This document shows, piece after piece, positions 8,450-17,189 of a DNA stretch of 56,314 bases. The position numbers and the translations under genes were made by a program. Source of the stretch: Clostridia bacterium. Its GTDB lineage: Bacteria > Bacillota > Clostridia > Oscillospirales > Acutalibacteraceae. The notes beneath the pieces are model-generated. The model was not told where the DNA came from, did not search any database, and was given only the letters and a program-made list of their open reading frames with translations. Location: positions 1 to 56,314 of the forward strand of contig JAFXLD010000095.1 of the NCBI GenBank assembly GCA_017531385.1, given 5' to 3'. The first letter of the stretch is position 1. Each line of letters opens with the position of its first letter.

Positions 8450-9073
8450 ATGAACAAACATTTTGAACTGCAATCAAATACATTCAAAACTCTTATGGCA
8501 TATTTCCGTTGCGCCATAATGGAAATTGAAACAAAATTCAACGTTCTCAACGAAGAATTTTCACTTCAGCACGACAGAAACCCCATTGCCGATGTAAAAA
8601 GCAGACTTAAATCCGTTGAAAGCATTAAAGACAAGCTGAGAAGAAAAAATCTGCCCATAACGTGTGAATCTATCGAAAAAAACATCAACGATGTTGCAGG
8701 AATCCGTGTAATCTGCACTTTTATTGATGATGTTTACATGCTTGCAGATGCATTTCTGAGTCAGGATGACATCACGCTTATACAGAAAAAAGACTACATA
8801 GAAAACCCAAAGCCAAACGGTTACAGAAGCCTGCATCTTATAGTTGAAGTGCCGATTTTCCTTGCAGAAGAAAAAAAATTTATGCGTGTTGAAATACAAC
8901 TGAGAACAATTGCGATGGATTTCTGGGCAAGTCTTGAACACCAGCTGAATTATAAAAAAAATATCTCAAATGCTGATATGATTCAGCAGGAGCTGAAAAA
9001 CTGCGCAGAGGTCAATGCAGAACTCGACAGAAGAATGTCTGAAATTAAAAAAAATATTGCAGGAATGCAGTAA
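8450..9073 (+). CDS. relQ: Small alarmone synthetase (RelA/SpoT synthetase domain, RelQ/YjbM type)
   Basis: A 207-aa single-domain (p)ppGpp synthetase, the usual size of RelQ/YjbM-type enzymes, which transfer pyrophosphate from ATP to GTP or GDP. Family blocks are visible: SRLKSVESIKDKLRRK (ATP binding), NINDVAGIRVICTF, NPKPNGYRSLHLIVEVP, and VEIQLRTIAMDFWASLEH. There is no hydrolase HD domain and no TGS/ACT region, so it is not a bifunctional Rel. Start: ATG at 8450 with AAGGA at 8-nt spacing. Earlier in-frame codons precede the promoter start site. The gene is monocistronic between a strong promoter and a strong terminator, so it can act as an independent stress output. RelQ versus RelP/YwaC cannot be settled by eye. 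Confidence 0.88.
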   Translation: MNKHFELQSNTFKTLMAYFRCAIMEIETKFNVLNEEFSLQHDRNPIADVKSRLKSVESIKDKLRRKNLPITCESIEKNINDVAGIRVICTFIDDVYMLADAFLSQDDITLIQKKDYIENPKPNGYRSLHLIVEVPIFLAEEKKFMRVEIQLRTIAMDFWASLEHQLNYKKNISNADMIQQELKNCAEVNAELDRRMSEIKKNIAGMQ

Positions 9074-9083
9074 AAGCAACAAT

Positions 9084-9113
9084 CCCCGATTCAATGAATC
9101 GGGGAATTTTTTT
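9084..9113 (+). terminator. Terminator of the alarmone synthetase gene
   Basis: CCCCGATTC-AAT-GAATCGGGG (9084-9104) is a perfect 9-bp GC-rich stem followed by AATTTTTTT. The U-tract touches the stop codon of the convergent dockerin gene. Confidence 0.92.
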
Positions 9114-10674
9114 ATTCAAGTTTTGCGGAAATTCTGAGAATTTTTCTGGCATCGGCTGCTGTGAGTTTGCCGTCCTGGTTGATATCACCAACCAGAAGTG
9201 CATATTCAGTCATTTCATCTAATTTAGCAGATATTCGCAATGCCATTCTCGCATCGGCTGCAGTTACTTTTCCATCCATGTTCATATCTCCCCAATAGTA
9301 AACGGGATATCCACAGATGTCACACGAACAGCTGAAATCACTGTCAACATGGTCGTGGTCAAGTGCATCTTCTGAAATCTTTGCACACAGGTCGCAGATA
9401 CTGTCAGAGTTTGCATCAACATGTTTATGATCGGCATTGACATTCAGAGTTTCCATAATATTGAACTCAATAACCTGTGTATTTTCACCTTCACCGATAT
9501 GAGCATATGCACGGATAATTTCAGGCAGTTCAAAATCATCTTCCAGTATGGTGAACACTTTCTGGTCGATGATATACACACCGTCTTCTGTTATTGTATC
9601 AAGCTGTTCACTCAGATCCAACTGAACATAACCGGATTCAACATTATCATCAACAACAAGTTTTATATCATTTTTGTTATAAGAATACTGAGCAAAAAGA
9701 TAATTGAAATCCACTGACATATTTGCAGTTGTAAAAACATAAAGTTTGTTGTCCATTTTCATGGCAGTCAGCTGTATACCATCCTGTGCAACATTGAACG
9801 CCATACCGCAAGTGTCGCATACATCATCAAAATCAGCTTCCCTGTGAGGCGCAGTTTTTCCGTATTCCTGAGAACAGACTTCACAGACAGCTTTGCGGTC
9901 ACAGGTTGCAGTTCCGCCTGTATGTGGTGCTGTATCACCATATTCATCACCGCATAATTCACAGAGAGCCTTTGCAGAGCATGTTGCTGTGCCGCCTGAA
10001 TGATTGCACAGACTTGCAACCATACCGTCATTAATCTCAACAAAGAATATCGTCGGTGCCTTGATATCTTCAGGCTTCACACCCTCATTTATTGTAAAAT
10101 CATATCTTACATATTCACAATCAAAGCTGTAACCGCCGGGCACATTTATACAAAGAAGCATACCTTCTTCAATAAGACAATATGACTCCATGTCTGTCAG
10201 TGGTATATCATAGGCTAATTTAAATGTCAACTGTGTCGGGTCAAACTTAATAATATGCATATAATTTTCAATTCTGTAGCCGTCAAGATCAGTAGCAGCT
10301 GAAGTTATGCTGTATATATTGCCTGACAAATCATGCTTGAAACTGAATTTTGACTCAAGTTCTCTGTCAATATTTCCGTTGAGTTTTGCATTGATGTCGT
10401 AAACTCTGGGAGCAGATACAGCACTATACCTGTCATCTTTTGAAACAGCAAGATATGAAAACAACATTTTATCATTTTCATCCTCTCTGCCGTCTCCATT
10501 GATATCGTACTTGTTATTTTCAATATCACCGTATCTGAACTCATACACATCACGGGAAGACACCACACCGTCACCATTAATGTCGCCATTGTTGAATTCC
10601 GCCGCAAATGCTGCCACAGGACACACCGAAACAAGCATCAGAACCGCAACGATAGCCGAAACAAGATTTTTCAT
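9112..10674 (-). CDS. Secreted protein with N- and C-terminal dockerin modules and Cys-rich repeats
   Basis: A 520-aa protein with a clear signal peptide (about 1-24, ending AAFAA). Residues 29-75 contain GDINGDGVVSSRD and YDINGDGREDEND, a dockerin-like pair of calcium loops. The last 60 residues are a canonical type I dockerin: GDMNMDGKVTAADAR, then GDINQDGKLTAADAR. Between them (about 222-292) is a Cys-rich tandem repeat with the period GGTATC..KA.CE.C..EYG, and another CDLC/CDICG pair precedes the C-terminal dockerin. No catalytic domain is recognisable. Dockerins bind cohesins on scaffoldins or the cell surface, so this is probably a surface-assembled adaptor. Start: ATG at 10674 behind AAGGAG. 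Confidence 0.85.
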   Translation of the reverse strand: MKNLVSAIVAVLMLVSVCPVAAFAAEFNNGDINGDGVVSSRDVYEFRYGDIENNKYDINGDGREDENDKMLFSYLAVSKDDRYSAVSAPRVYDINAKLNGNIDRELESKFSFKHDLSGNIYSITSAATDLDGYRIENYMHIIKFDPTQLTFKLAYDIPLTDMESYCLIEEGMLLCINVPGGYSFDCEYVRYDFTINEGVKPEDIKAPTIFFVEINDGMVASLCNHSGGTATCSAKALCELCGDEYGDTAPHTGGTATCDRKAVCEVCSQEYGKTAPHREADFDDVCDTCGMAFNVAQDGIQLTAMKMDNKLYVFTTANMSVDFNYLFAQYSYNKNDIKLVVDDNVESGYVQLDLSEQLDTITEDGVYIIDQKVFTILEDDFELPEIIRAYAHIGEGENTQVIEFNIMETLNVNADHKHVDANSDSICDLCAKISEDALDHDHVDSDFSCSCDICGYPVYYWGDMNMDGKVTAADARMALRISAKLDEMTEYALLVGDINQDGKLTAADARKILRISAKLE

Positions 10675-10706
10675 AATAATTACTCCTTAATATTGTTACT
10701 AATTAC

Positions 10707-10735
10707 ATTTTACATCACAACATACTATTTTGCAA
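10707..10735 (-). promoter_or_regulatory. Promoter of the double-dockerin gene
   Basis: The minus strand has TTGCAA (10735-10730), a 17-nt spacer and TAAAAT (10712-10707), about 33 nt upstream of the start codon. Confidence 0.55.
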
Positions 10736-10757
10736 GGGATTTTTCCTTCATATATGT

Positions 10758-10786
10758 AAAAAGACCTTGCCCGATATGGACAAGGT
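10758..10786 (-). terminator. Terminator of the envelope-sugar operon
   Basis: The minus strand reads ACCTTGTCC, loop ATATC, GGGCAAGGT, then CTTTTT: a 9-bp stem with one G-U pair and a U-tail. It lies directly after the GT2 stop codon. Confidence 0.85.
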
Positions 10787-10794
10787 TTTATGGT

Positions 10795-11790
10795 TTATAC
10801 TGTTATTTCGTCTTTTGATTCTTCGGGTTGTTTTATGACTTTGCCCTGTTTATCTGTGTCGAAATTGAGTCTTTCTGCTTCGATAACAAGCGGTCGTTTC
10901 ATGATTCGTTTATTGATATTGAGAACATATTCGCCGATAAAGCCGATAAAGAACAGCTGAACTGCACCGAGGAACAGCATTCCGAGAAGAATGGGTGCTG
11001 TACCTGCGGGGAATCTTTCCCAATACATAAGCTTGAGAATGAAATAAATAACACCGAGAACAAAGCTTAAACCGCCGATTCCAATACCTGCAAATGTTGC
11101 AAGACGAAGACCGATCTTGGTATAAGATGTGATGGAAAGCATTGCTGCATCATAGAGTGAGTAGAAATTGTTGTGTGTCTTTCCTGCTCTTCTCTTGGGC
11201 TGTTCGTAAGGAATTTCTTTTCTCTCAAAGCCCAGTTCTGCAACGATACCACGCATGAAGGGAATGGGGTCATCAAGGTCACGGAGAACTTCAATAAACG
11301 CTCTGTCATAAAGTCCCGAACCTGTAAAATGCTCGATCTGTTCAACGTCGGACATCTTCTTGATAACCTTATAATAACAGGTACGAAGGAAACGCATAAC
11401 CTTGCTTTCCTTACTGCTTGTCTTGATACCGATAACGATTTTATAGCCGTTTTCCCACTCTTTTACATACTGAGGGATAAGCTCAACGGGATCCTGGAAG
11501 TCACAGCACATCTGAATAACACAGTCACCTGTAACCTGAAGAACTCCGTAGTAGGGAGAATTGAACTGACCGAAGTTTTTGGCATTGAAAATTGCCTTGA
11601 TTTTCGGATTATTTGCACAGATTGCTCTTAAAATATCTCTTGTGCCGTCCTTTGAATCGTTATCAATAAAAACGAGTTCATAGTCATACTGAGGAAGATT
11701 CTGTGTCATCATTTCGACAATTGCTTCACTCATGGGACCGACATTTTCTTTTTCGTTATAACACGGAATAAGAATACTTATCTTTTTCAT
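10795..11790 (-). CDS. Membrane-anchored glycosyltransferase family 2 (GtrB/CsbB/DPM1-like)
   Basis: A 331-aa polyprenyl-phosphate glycosyltransferase. The GT-A domain starts SILIPCYNEKENV and carries the acidic metal site in IQMCCDFQDP. It is followed by FTGSGLYDR and two C-terminal membrane helices (about 230-255 and 265-290), the usual GtrB/CsbB layout. Such enzymes load a sugar from a nucleotide donor onto undecaprenyl phosphate at the inner face of the membrane. Start: ATG at 11790 with AAAGGAG. It overlaps the TGA of the preceding SDR gene (ATGA), implying translational coupling. As the last gene of the rfb operon, it is the likely user of the CDP-sugar made upstream, with YfhO as the outer-face partner. 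No GtrA-type flippase was seen here. Confidence 0.85.
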   Translation of the reverse strand: MKKISILIPCYNEKENVGPMSEAIVEMMTQNLPQYDYELVFIDNDSKDGTRDILRAICANNPKIKAIFNAKNFGQFNSPYYGVLQVTGDCVIQMCCDFQDPVELIPQYVKEWENGYKIVIGIKTSSKESKVMRFLRTCYYKVIKKMSDVEQIEHFTGSGLYDRAFIEVLRDLDDPIPFMRGIVAELGFERKEIPYEQPKRRAGKTHNNFYSLYDAAMLSITSYTKIGLRLATFAGIGIGGLSFVLGVIYFILKLMYWERFPAGTAPILLGMLFLGAVQLFFIGFIGEYVLNINKRIMKRPLVIEAERLNFDTDKQGKVIKQPEESKDEITV

Positions 11791-12707
11791 TTTCGCACTC
11801 CTTTCATCCATTCGGCTGTACGCATTATTGATTCTTCAAATGTAAGCTCGGGCACAAAACCCGTGTCACTTGTCAGCTGAGTTATGTCTGCACAAAGGTA
11901 CATAACCTGACCTTCATTATAAGGCAGATCGCCTATACCAACCTTTAAATCGGGGTTTATGCAGTCACGCATAGCCGTTATATAATCGGCAAGAAGCCTT
12001 GTTTTTCCGCTGCCGAGTGGGTAAACCGCACCGTGCTTGCCTTTTTCACCGATAAGATAAAAGGCTGTCGCTGCATCGTCGCAATGGAGGAAATCCCACT
12101 GCTGTTCGCCCTTCGTGAAAGAAGTATACTCTCCTTTGAGCATTTTGTCAAGGCTCGACATTATGATAGAATTCGGGTTGCCTTTCTGCCCGAAAACGCT
12201 TAAAATACGTACCCAGCAGTGTCTGAGACCAAGCTGTTCAGCATACATACGGCTGAATTTACCAGCGGTAAATTTTGCAATTCCGTAGCCTGTTTCGGGA
12301 TTGCAGGGAGTTTCTGCCGTGAGTTTTTCGGTTGTTCTGCCGTACTCTGCCTGTGAACCTGCACTGACAAAACATTCACAACCTGTGTCAGCGGCAAGTT
12401 TTACCGCATCGAGTGTGTATTTTATATTCTCTGTCTGAGCATATGTGTCATTTCTGACATTTCCGAATGTTCCGAGCCATGCAAAATGGTAAAGCACATC
12501 GCATTTTTTTGGGAGTTTTGCAGATAAATCGGCATATTCCGAAATATCCGCATCAATGGCAGTCACAAAAGGACTTCTGAAGAATTCATCGTCCTTGCTG
12601 TCTTCTTTTCTGCAAAGTGCAATGACTTCAACATTTTCTTTGACTAATTTTCTGATAAGCGCAGAGGCAATCATGCCCGTTGCACCTGTTACAATGGCTC
12701 TTTTCAT
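11787..12707 (-). CDS. NAD(P)-dependent nucleotide-sugar epimerase/reductase (extended SDR)
   Basis: A 306-aa extended short-chain dehydrogenase/reductase. It has the Rossmann signature VTGATGMIAS near residues 6-15 and a YGIAK active-site pair (YxxxK). SAGSQAEYG supplies the usual upstream Ser region. In CDP-3,6-dideoxyhexose clusters a protein of this type performs the final 4-keto reduction or epimerisation (for example abequose or paratose synthase, or the reductase of yersiniose pathways). The position directly after the TPP enzyme suits a ketoreductase acting on the condensed branched sugar; that is inference. Start: ATG at 12707 with GGAG, 15 bp after the TPP gene. Its stop overlaps the GT2 start. 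Confidence 0.8.
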   Translation of the reverse strand: MKRAIVTGATGMIASALIRKLVKENVEVIALCRKEDSKDDEFFRSPFVTAIDADISEYADLSAKLPKKCDVLYHFAWLGTFGNVRNDTYAQTENIKYTLDAVKLAADTGCECFVSAGSQAEYGRTTEKLTAETPCNPETGYGIAKFTAGKFSRMYAEQLGLRHCWVRILSVFGQKGNPNSIIMSSLDKMLKGEYTSFTKGEQQWDFLHCDDAATAFYLIGEKGKHGAVYPLGSGKTRLLADYITAMRDCINPDLKVGIGDLPYNEGQVMYLCADITQLTSDTGFVPELTFEESIMRTAEWMKGVRK

Positions 12708-12722
12708 CTGAAATACTCCGTT

Positions 12723-14534
12723 TTATTCAGTAATAAGGGGGATAAACATGATTTTTTCAAGTTCTTCACGGGAAAGGAAAGGTGCAAGGTCCTCGAGAGG
12801 AGCAGAAACAAGTGAACCGTCGGGCAGTTTCTTTGTTGCCGATTTGGGTTCAAACTTCTGATCGGGGTCAACAATGATTTCACAGAATGCGTAACCCTTT
12901 ATTGCAAGTGTTTCTTCGATTTTTGCACCGAGATCTGCCGTTTTCTCAATTCTTACATAAGGAATACCGTATGCGGGAATGAGCTTTGACATATCGGGGA
13001 AGCTCAGATCATGGCTGTCCTGACCGACACCAACAAGGGGTTCACCGAAGAAATTCATCTGCGACTGTCTGATTGAATGATAACCGCCGTTGTTTATCAT
13101 AAAAATTTTAATGGGTAATTTATTCTGAACGATTGTCTGAAGCTCCTGAAGATTCATCTGAATACTTCCGTCACCTGTCACATTGATTATATCCTGTGTG
13201 TGGTCGCAAACGCAAGCGCCAATTGCTGCCGGAAGATCATATCCCATGGAAGCGATGGCAGAATTTATGATAAAACGCTGATCTTTTTTGATAACATATC
13301 CGTGACTGCCGACAACACACGCAGAACCGTTACCAACAACGGTGATCTGTCCCTCATTGAGTCTTGAACTGAGCTCCTTTATAAATGCGTAAACATTTAC
13401 GGGCTCGGTCTGTTCATAATGCTTGGGAAGAACTACGGGATAATCCTTTTTCCAGTTTCTACAGGTTTCGTTCCAGTTTTCCTTACTGAAAAGCTTTTCA
13501 TCGCCTAACAGCTCATTCATTCTCTTAAGGAATGCCTTTGCATCTGCACAGATAGGCATATCGGGGTTGACTGTGGGCTTTTTGAGCTCTTCTGCATCAA
13601 CATCAACAACGATTTTCTTTGCAGCTCTTGCCCATGACTTATAGTTATAGCCAACCTGTCTGATACTGAGTCTGCTGCCGACGGAGAAGAACACATCTGA
13701 ATTTTGAACGGCAAAGTTACCGGGTCTGTCGCCCATGATACCTGCTCTGCCCACATAAAGATCATGTTCATCTTCAATAAGATCGATACTGTCCCAGCCC
13801 GTTACAACGGGAATATTCAGCTTTTCGATAACACTTCTGAATTCCTCGAAAGCTCCTGCGATTCTGATGCCGTTACCTGCATTGAAAACAGGTCTTTCGG
13901 CATTTTTTATCATGTCGATAACTTCAAGAATCACATCATCAGAGGGCACTTCTGGAAGAGTTTCATCACCCTCGCCGTCATAAGGATAAAGGTCGTCTGT
14001 ATCAACATATGAGCCCTGAATGTCAAGAGGAATATCAAGCCAGCAGGGACCGGGTCTGCCCTGCTGAGAAAGCTTGAGTGCCTTCTCAAGGCAGTATCTG
14101 ATTTTATTCTTATCTGTCACCATTTCACAGTATTTTGTCATACAGTCAATGGCTTTTGTGATTTCAAATTCCTGGTCACCCATTGCTCTAATGCCGAGAC
14201 CTGACCAGCGTGCAGTTGTGTCATAACGCACCTGTCCCGATATAACAAGCATCGGGATAGAGTCAAGCCAACCGCCCACAACACCTGTTATGGCATTTGT
14301 TCCGCCGGGGCCTGTTGTAACAACACAAGCCGCAATTTTGTTGTGGATTCTCGCATAGCTTTCTGCCGCGATGGCACAAGCCTGCTCATGGTGGTTATAA
14401 ACACAATGCATACCTTCCTGATGGCCGAATGCATCGTTAAGGTGCATCGCACCGCCGCCTGTTACGGTGAAAGCGGTGTCAATACCGTGGTCAACAAGAA
14501 ACTGCGATATATAATTGGAAACTTTTATTTTCAT
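12723..14534 (-). CDS. TPP-dependent enzyme of the acetolactate-synthase fold, YerE-like by context
   Basis: A 603-aa three-domain thiamine-pyrophosphate enzyme. The catalytic Glu50 lies in NHHEQACAIAAESYAR, TTGPGGTNAITG follows, and the cofactor motif VTGDGSIQMN ends at INN about 28 residues later. By fold alone it would be annotated acetolactate synthase large subunit. Its neighbours argue otherwise: it overlaps the rfbH stop by ATGA and sits between rfbH and a sugar SDR. In Yersinia, YerE is a TPP/FAD enzyme that adds a two-carbon unit from pyruvate to CDP-3,6-dideoxy-4-keto-glucose. I therefore infer a branched-chain sugar synthase. The weak point is that ALS-fold enzymes with other 2-keto-acid chemistry look the same at this resolution. 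Confidence 0.78.
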   Translation of the reverse strand: MKIKVSNYISQFLVDHGIDTAFTVTGGGAMHLNDAFGHQEGMHCVYNHHEQACAIAAESYARIHNKIAACVVTTGPGGTNAITGVVGGWLDSIPMLVISGQVRYDTTARWSGLGIRAMGDQEFEITKAIDCMTKYCEMVTDKNKIRYCLEKALKLSQQGRPGPCWLDIPLDIQGSYVDTDDLYPYDGEGDETLPEVPSDDVILEVIDMIKNAERPVFNAGNGIRIAGAFEEFRSVIEKLNIPVVTGWDSIDLIEDEHDLYVGRAGIMGDRPGNFAVQNSDVFFSVGSRLSIRQVGYNYKSWARAAKKIVVDVDAEELKKPTVNPDMPICADAKAFLKRMNELLGDEKLFSKENWNETCRNWKKDYPVVLPKHYEQTEPVNVYAFIKELSSRLNEGQITVVGNGSACVVGSHGYVIKKDQRFIINSAIASMGYDLPAAIGACVCDHTQDIINVTGDGSIQMNLQELQTIVQNKLPIKIFMINNGGYHSIRQSQMNFFGEPLVGVGQDSHDLSFPDMSKLIPAYGIPYVRIEKTADLGAKIEETLAIKGYAFCEIIVDPDQKFEPKSATKKLPDGSLVSAPLEDLAPFLSREELEKIMFIPLITE

Positions 14535-15865
14535 TTAGCTTCAACTGCCTCAATTATTGTTTTTGCCATGTAATCAATCATTTCGTCGGTCATTCCGGGA
14601 TAAACGCCTACCCAGAATGTGTCGTTCATGATTCTGTCTGTATTGTTAAGCTCGCCTACAATTCTGTAGCCCTTGCCGCTTGCTCTCATTTCATCGAAAC
14701 AGGGATGCTTTGTAAGGTTGCCTGCGAAAAGCATTCTTGTCTGAACACCCTTTGCTTCAACATATTTTACAACATCAGTTCTGTTTACACCTTCGTTACA
14801 GGTGATAAGGAAACCGAACCATGAGGGATCGCCGTTTTCAACTGCTTCGGGAAGAACAACTTTGTCTGCAATGGAAGCAAGACCTGCTTTAAGACGTGCA
14901 AAGTTGTGCTTTCTTCTCTCAACAAATGAGGGGAATTTTTCAAGCTGTGCACAGCCAACAGCTGCCTGAAGGTCTGTTGCCTTAAGGTTGTAGCCGAAGT
15001 GTGAATATACATATTTATGGTCATAGCCGAAAGGAAGCTCGCCGTACTGACCGTCAAAACGGTGACCGCAGAGGTTGTCCTGACCTGAGTTACATACGCA
15101 GTCTCTGCCCCAGTCACGTATTGAACGGCTGATTCTTGCAAGAAGAGGATTATCGGTATAAACTGCACCGCCCTCACCCATTGTCATGTGATGAGGAGGA
15201 TAGAATGATGATGTGCCGATATCACCGATTGTGCCTGTGAATTTCTTTTCGCCGTCGATTGTGTACTGTGAACCGAGAGCATCACAGTTGTCTTCGATAA
15301 GCCAGATATCGTGCTTTGTGCAGAAATCCTTGACAGCCTTAAGGTCAAAGGGATTGCCGAGTGTGTGGGCAATCATAACTGCCTTTGTCTTTTCTGAATA
15401 AGCTTCTTCGAGCTTTGTAACGTCGATATTGTACTGAGGAATTGTAACATCAACAAAAACAGGTACTGCGCCGTACTGAATGATGGGAGTTACAGTTGTG
15501 GGGAAACCTGCGGCAACTGTGATAACCTCGTCACCGGGAAAAACTCTCTTGTCACCGAGAAGAGGTGAAGTGAGAGTCATGAATGCAAGAAGATTTGCGC
15601 TTGAACCTGAGTTTACAAGTGCACATGAACGCACACCGAGATATTTAGCAAGTTTTTTTTCGAATTCGTCTGTGTATCTGCCTGCTGTGAGCCAGAATTC
15701 CAATGCACTGTCAACGAGATTTACGGCTTCGTTGCTGTCATAAACTCTTGATGCGTAAGGGATTCTCTGTCCCTCGGCAAAATCTTTCTTTACATTGTGA
15801 TATTTTTCAAAATACTCTGCAACAGCAGAGAGTATGGCTTGTTTATCCTGTTCCTGATTGCTCAT
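14531..15865 (-). CDS. rfbH: CDP-4-keto-6-deoxy-D-glucose 3-dehydrase (E1, RfbH/DdhC)
   Basis: A 444-aa DegT/aminotransferase-fold protein matching the PMP- and [2Fe-2S]-dependent C3 dehydrase of 3,6-dideoxyhexose synthesis. Where aminotransferases have the PLP lysine it has histidine (SFYPPHHMTMGEGGA, about 225/226), the hallmark of E1. Candidate cluster ligands are C194 (IEDNCDALG), C256, C258 and C266 (RDCVCNSGQDNLC). The C-X1-C-X7-C spacing matches the pattern known for E1. A fourth local Cys present in many homologues is Gln here, but it is not one of the known ligands. Start: ATG at 15865 with AAAGGA. It lies 22 bp after rfbG and overlaps the TPP gene by 4 nt. Its reductase partner (E3, DdhD type) is not in the window. 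Confidence 0.93.
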   Translation of the reverse strand: MSNQEQDKQAILSAVAEYFEKYHNVKKDFAEGQRIPYASRVYDSNEAVNLVDSALEFWLTAGRYTDEFEKKLAKYLGVRSCALVNSGSSANLLAFMTLTSPLLGDKRVFPGDEVITVAAGFPTTVTPIIQYGAVPVFVDVTIPQYNIDVTKLEEAYSEKTKAVMIAHTLGNPFDLKAVKDFCTKHDIWLIEDNCDALGSQYTIDGEKKFTGTIGDIGTSSFYPPHHMTMGEGGAVYTDNPLLARISRSIRDWGRDCVCNSGQDNLCGHRFDGQYGELPFGYDHKYVYSHFGYNLKATDLQAAVGCAQLEKFPSFVERRKHNFARLKAGLASIADKVVLPEAVENGDPSWFGFLITCNEGVNRTDVVKYVEAKGVQTRMLFAGNLTKHPCFDEMRASGKGYRIVGELNNTDRIMNDTFWVGVYPGMTDEMIDYMAKTIIEAVEAK

Positions 15866-15887
15866 GTTTACATTCCTTTCAGATTGT

Positions 15888-16937
15888 TTATATATTAAAA
15901 AATTCTTTTATCTGTTTTTCCGTAATTGCGGGTACATCATCGTTTGCAGCAAAAACCTTTGTCCATTCAACTGTCTTTTCAACAGCTTCGGTTGCTGACC
16001 ATGTGGGCTTCCAGCCGAATGTTGTCTTGAGAAGTGAACAGTCGAGTTTAAGGAAGTTTGCTTCGTGAGGTCCGTCTTTTTTAAGACACTCAAATGTCTG
16101 TCCTTCACCCCATGCACTGCAGAAAATCGTTGCAAGCTGACCTGTTGTAAGACAGTCTCTTTCATCGGGACCTACATTATAATAACCCTGATATTTTATA
16201 TCTTCATACTGAGCCGCAGCTATCATAAGATATGCATTCAGAGGCTCAAGCACGTGCTGATAAGGTCTTGTGGAGTTGGGATTTCTGACGATGACAGGCT
16301 TTTTGTCCATTGCCGCACGTACACAGTCGGGAATGATACGGTTATCTGCAAAGTCACCGCCGCCGATAACGTTACCTGCTCTTGCAGTTGAAACTGCAAC
16401 GCCTGTATTGTCAAAGAAAGATGCTTTGTAACTGTGAGTCACAAGCTCGGAGCATGATTTTGAGTTTGAATAAGGATCAAAACCGTCAAGAGGCTCGTTT
16501 TCACGGTAACCCCAGCACCATTCGTTATTCTTATAAACCTTGTCAGTTGTTACGTTAAGAACTGATTTGACAGAGGGTGTAAGTCTTACACATTCAAGAA
16601 TATTAACGGTACCCATGACATTTGTTTCGTATGTGTACTTTGGCTGTTCATAGGAAGTGATAACAATCGGCTGAGCCGCAAGATGGAACACGATTTCAGG
16701 CTGAACTTCATCAAACACAGCCTTAAGGTGGTCATAATCCCTGATATCACCGATAACGGATTTCATTTTTCCGTCAAGACCTGCAACGGAGAAAAGATTC
16801 GGATTTGTAGGCGGTTCAAGCGAATAACCCGTTACATCTGCACCTGCCATAACAAGGATTTTTGAAAGCCATGAGCCTTTGAAACCTGTATGACCTGTCA
16901 GAAGAACTTTTTTGCCTTTATAAAAATCAAGATTCAT
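15888..16937 (-). CDS. rfbG: CDP-glucose 4,6-dehydratase
   Basis: A 349-aa extended SDR that converts CDP-D-glucose to CDP-4-keto-6-deoxy-D-glucose. The NAD-binding motif is LLTGHTGFKGSWL (about 12-24). Substrate and active-site blocks VFHLAAQPIV, NVTTDKVYKN and FDPYSNSKSCSE (YxxxK equivalent YSNSK) match RfbG/DdhB. ARAGNVIGGGDFADNRIIPD and RPYQHVLEPL are also characteristic. Start: ATG at 16937 behind AAAGGA; the in-frame TTG at 16952 overlaps that site. Upstream, a 252-bp gap containing a hairpin repeat separates it from rfbF, whereas all later genes in the operon nearly touch. Confidence 0.93.
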   Translation of the reverse strand: MNLDFYKGKKVLLTGHTGFKGSWLSKILVMAGADVTGYSLEPPTNPNLFSVAGLDGKMKSVIGDIRDYDHLKAVFDEVQPEIVFHLAAQPIVITSYEQPKYTYETNVMGTVNILECVRLTPSVKSVLNVTTDKVYKNNEWCWGYRENEPLDGFDPYSNSKSCSELVTHSYKASFFDNTGVAVSTARAGNVIGGGDFADNRIIPDCVRAAMDKKPVIVRNPNSTRPYQHVLEPLNAYLMIAAAQYEDIKYQGYYNVGPDERDCLTTGQLATIFCSAWGEGQTFECLKKDGPHEANFLKLDCSLLKTTFGWKPTWSATEAVEKTVEWTKVFAANDDVPAITEKQIKEFFNI

Positions 16938-17012
16938 AAGATATCCTTTCAATCTACAATTATTGAAGATTTTAGTTATATATTTTCAATACATTTTATA
17001 AAACTACTAACT

Positions 17013-17181
17013 TTCAATTCGCAATTGAAAATTCGCAATTCGCAATGTCGGAACACCTGACGGTGTTGATCTTATAAGGACCTGACTTCGTCAGAACCTT
17101 GTTTTTCGCTTTACTCATAATAATGAGTCAAAGGGCAACGCCCTTTCCTTAATTGCGCATTGAGAATTGAGCATTGTGAAT
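17013..17181. repeat. Hairpin-rich intergenic repeat, copy 2, inside the rfb operon
   Basis: Bounded by AATTCGCAATTG words on the left and AATTGCGCATTGAGAATTG words on the right. It contains three hairpins: AACACC-TGAC-GGTGTT (17052-17067), CTGAC-TTC-GTCAG (about 17082-17094) and AAAGGGC-AAC-GCCCTTT (17130-17146). Positions 17121-17158 align gaplessly with 171-208 of copy 1. It occupies most of the gap between rfbF and rfbG and has no open frame of note. It may affect transcript stability or partial termination between the two genes. Confidence 0.62.
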
Positions 17182-17189
17182 TATCTATC

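Noticed and set aside
12723-14534. Calling the TPP enzyme acetolactate synthase (ilvB).
   Set aside because: The fold fits, but there is no small subunit or other branched-chain amino-acid gene. The gene overlaps rfbH and precedes a sugar SDR and GT2, so the sugar pathway is the better explanation.
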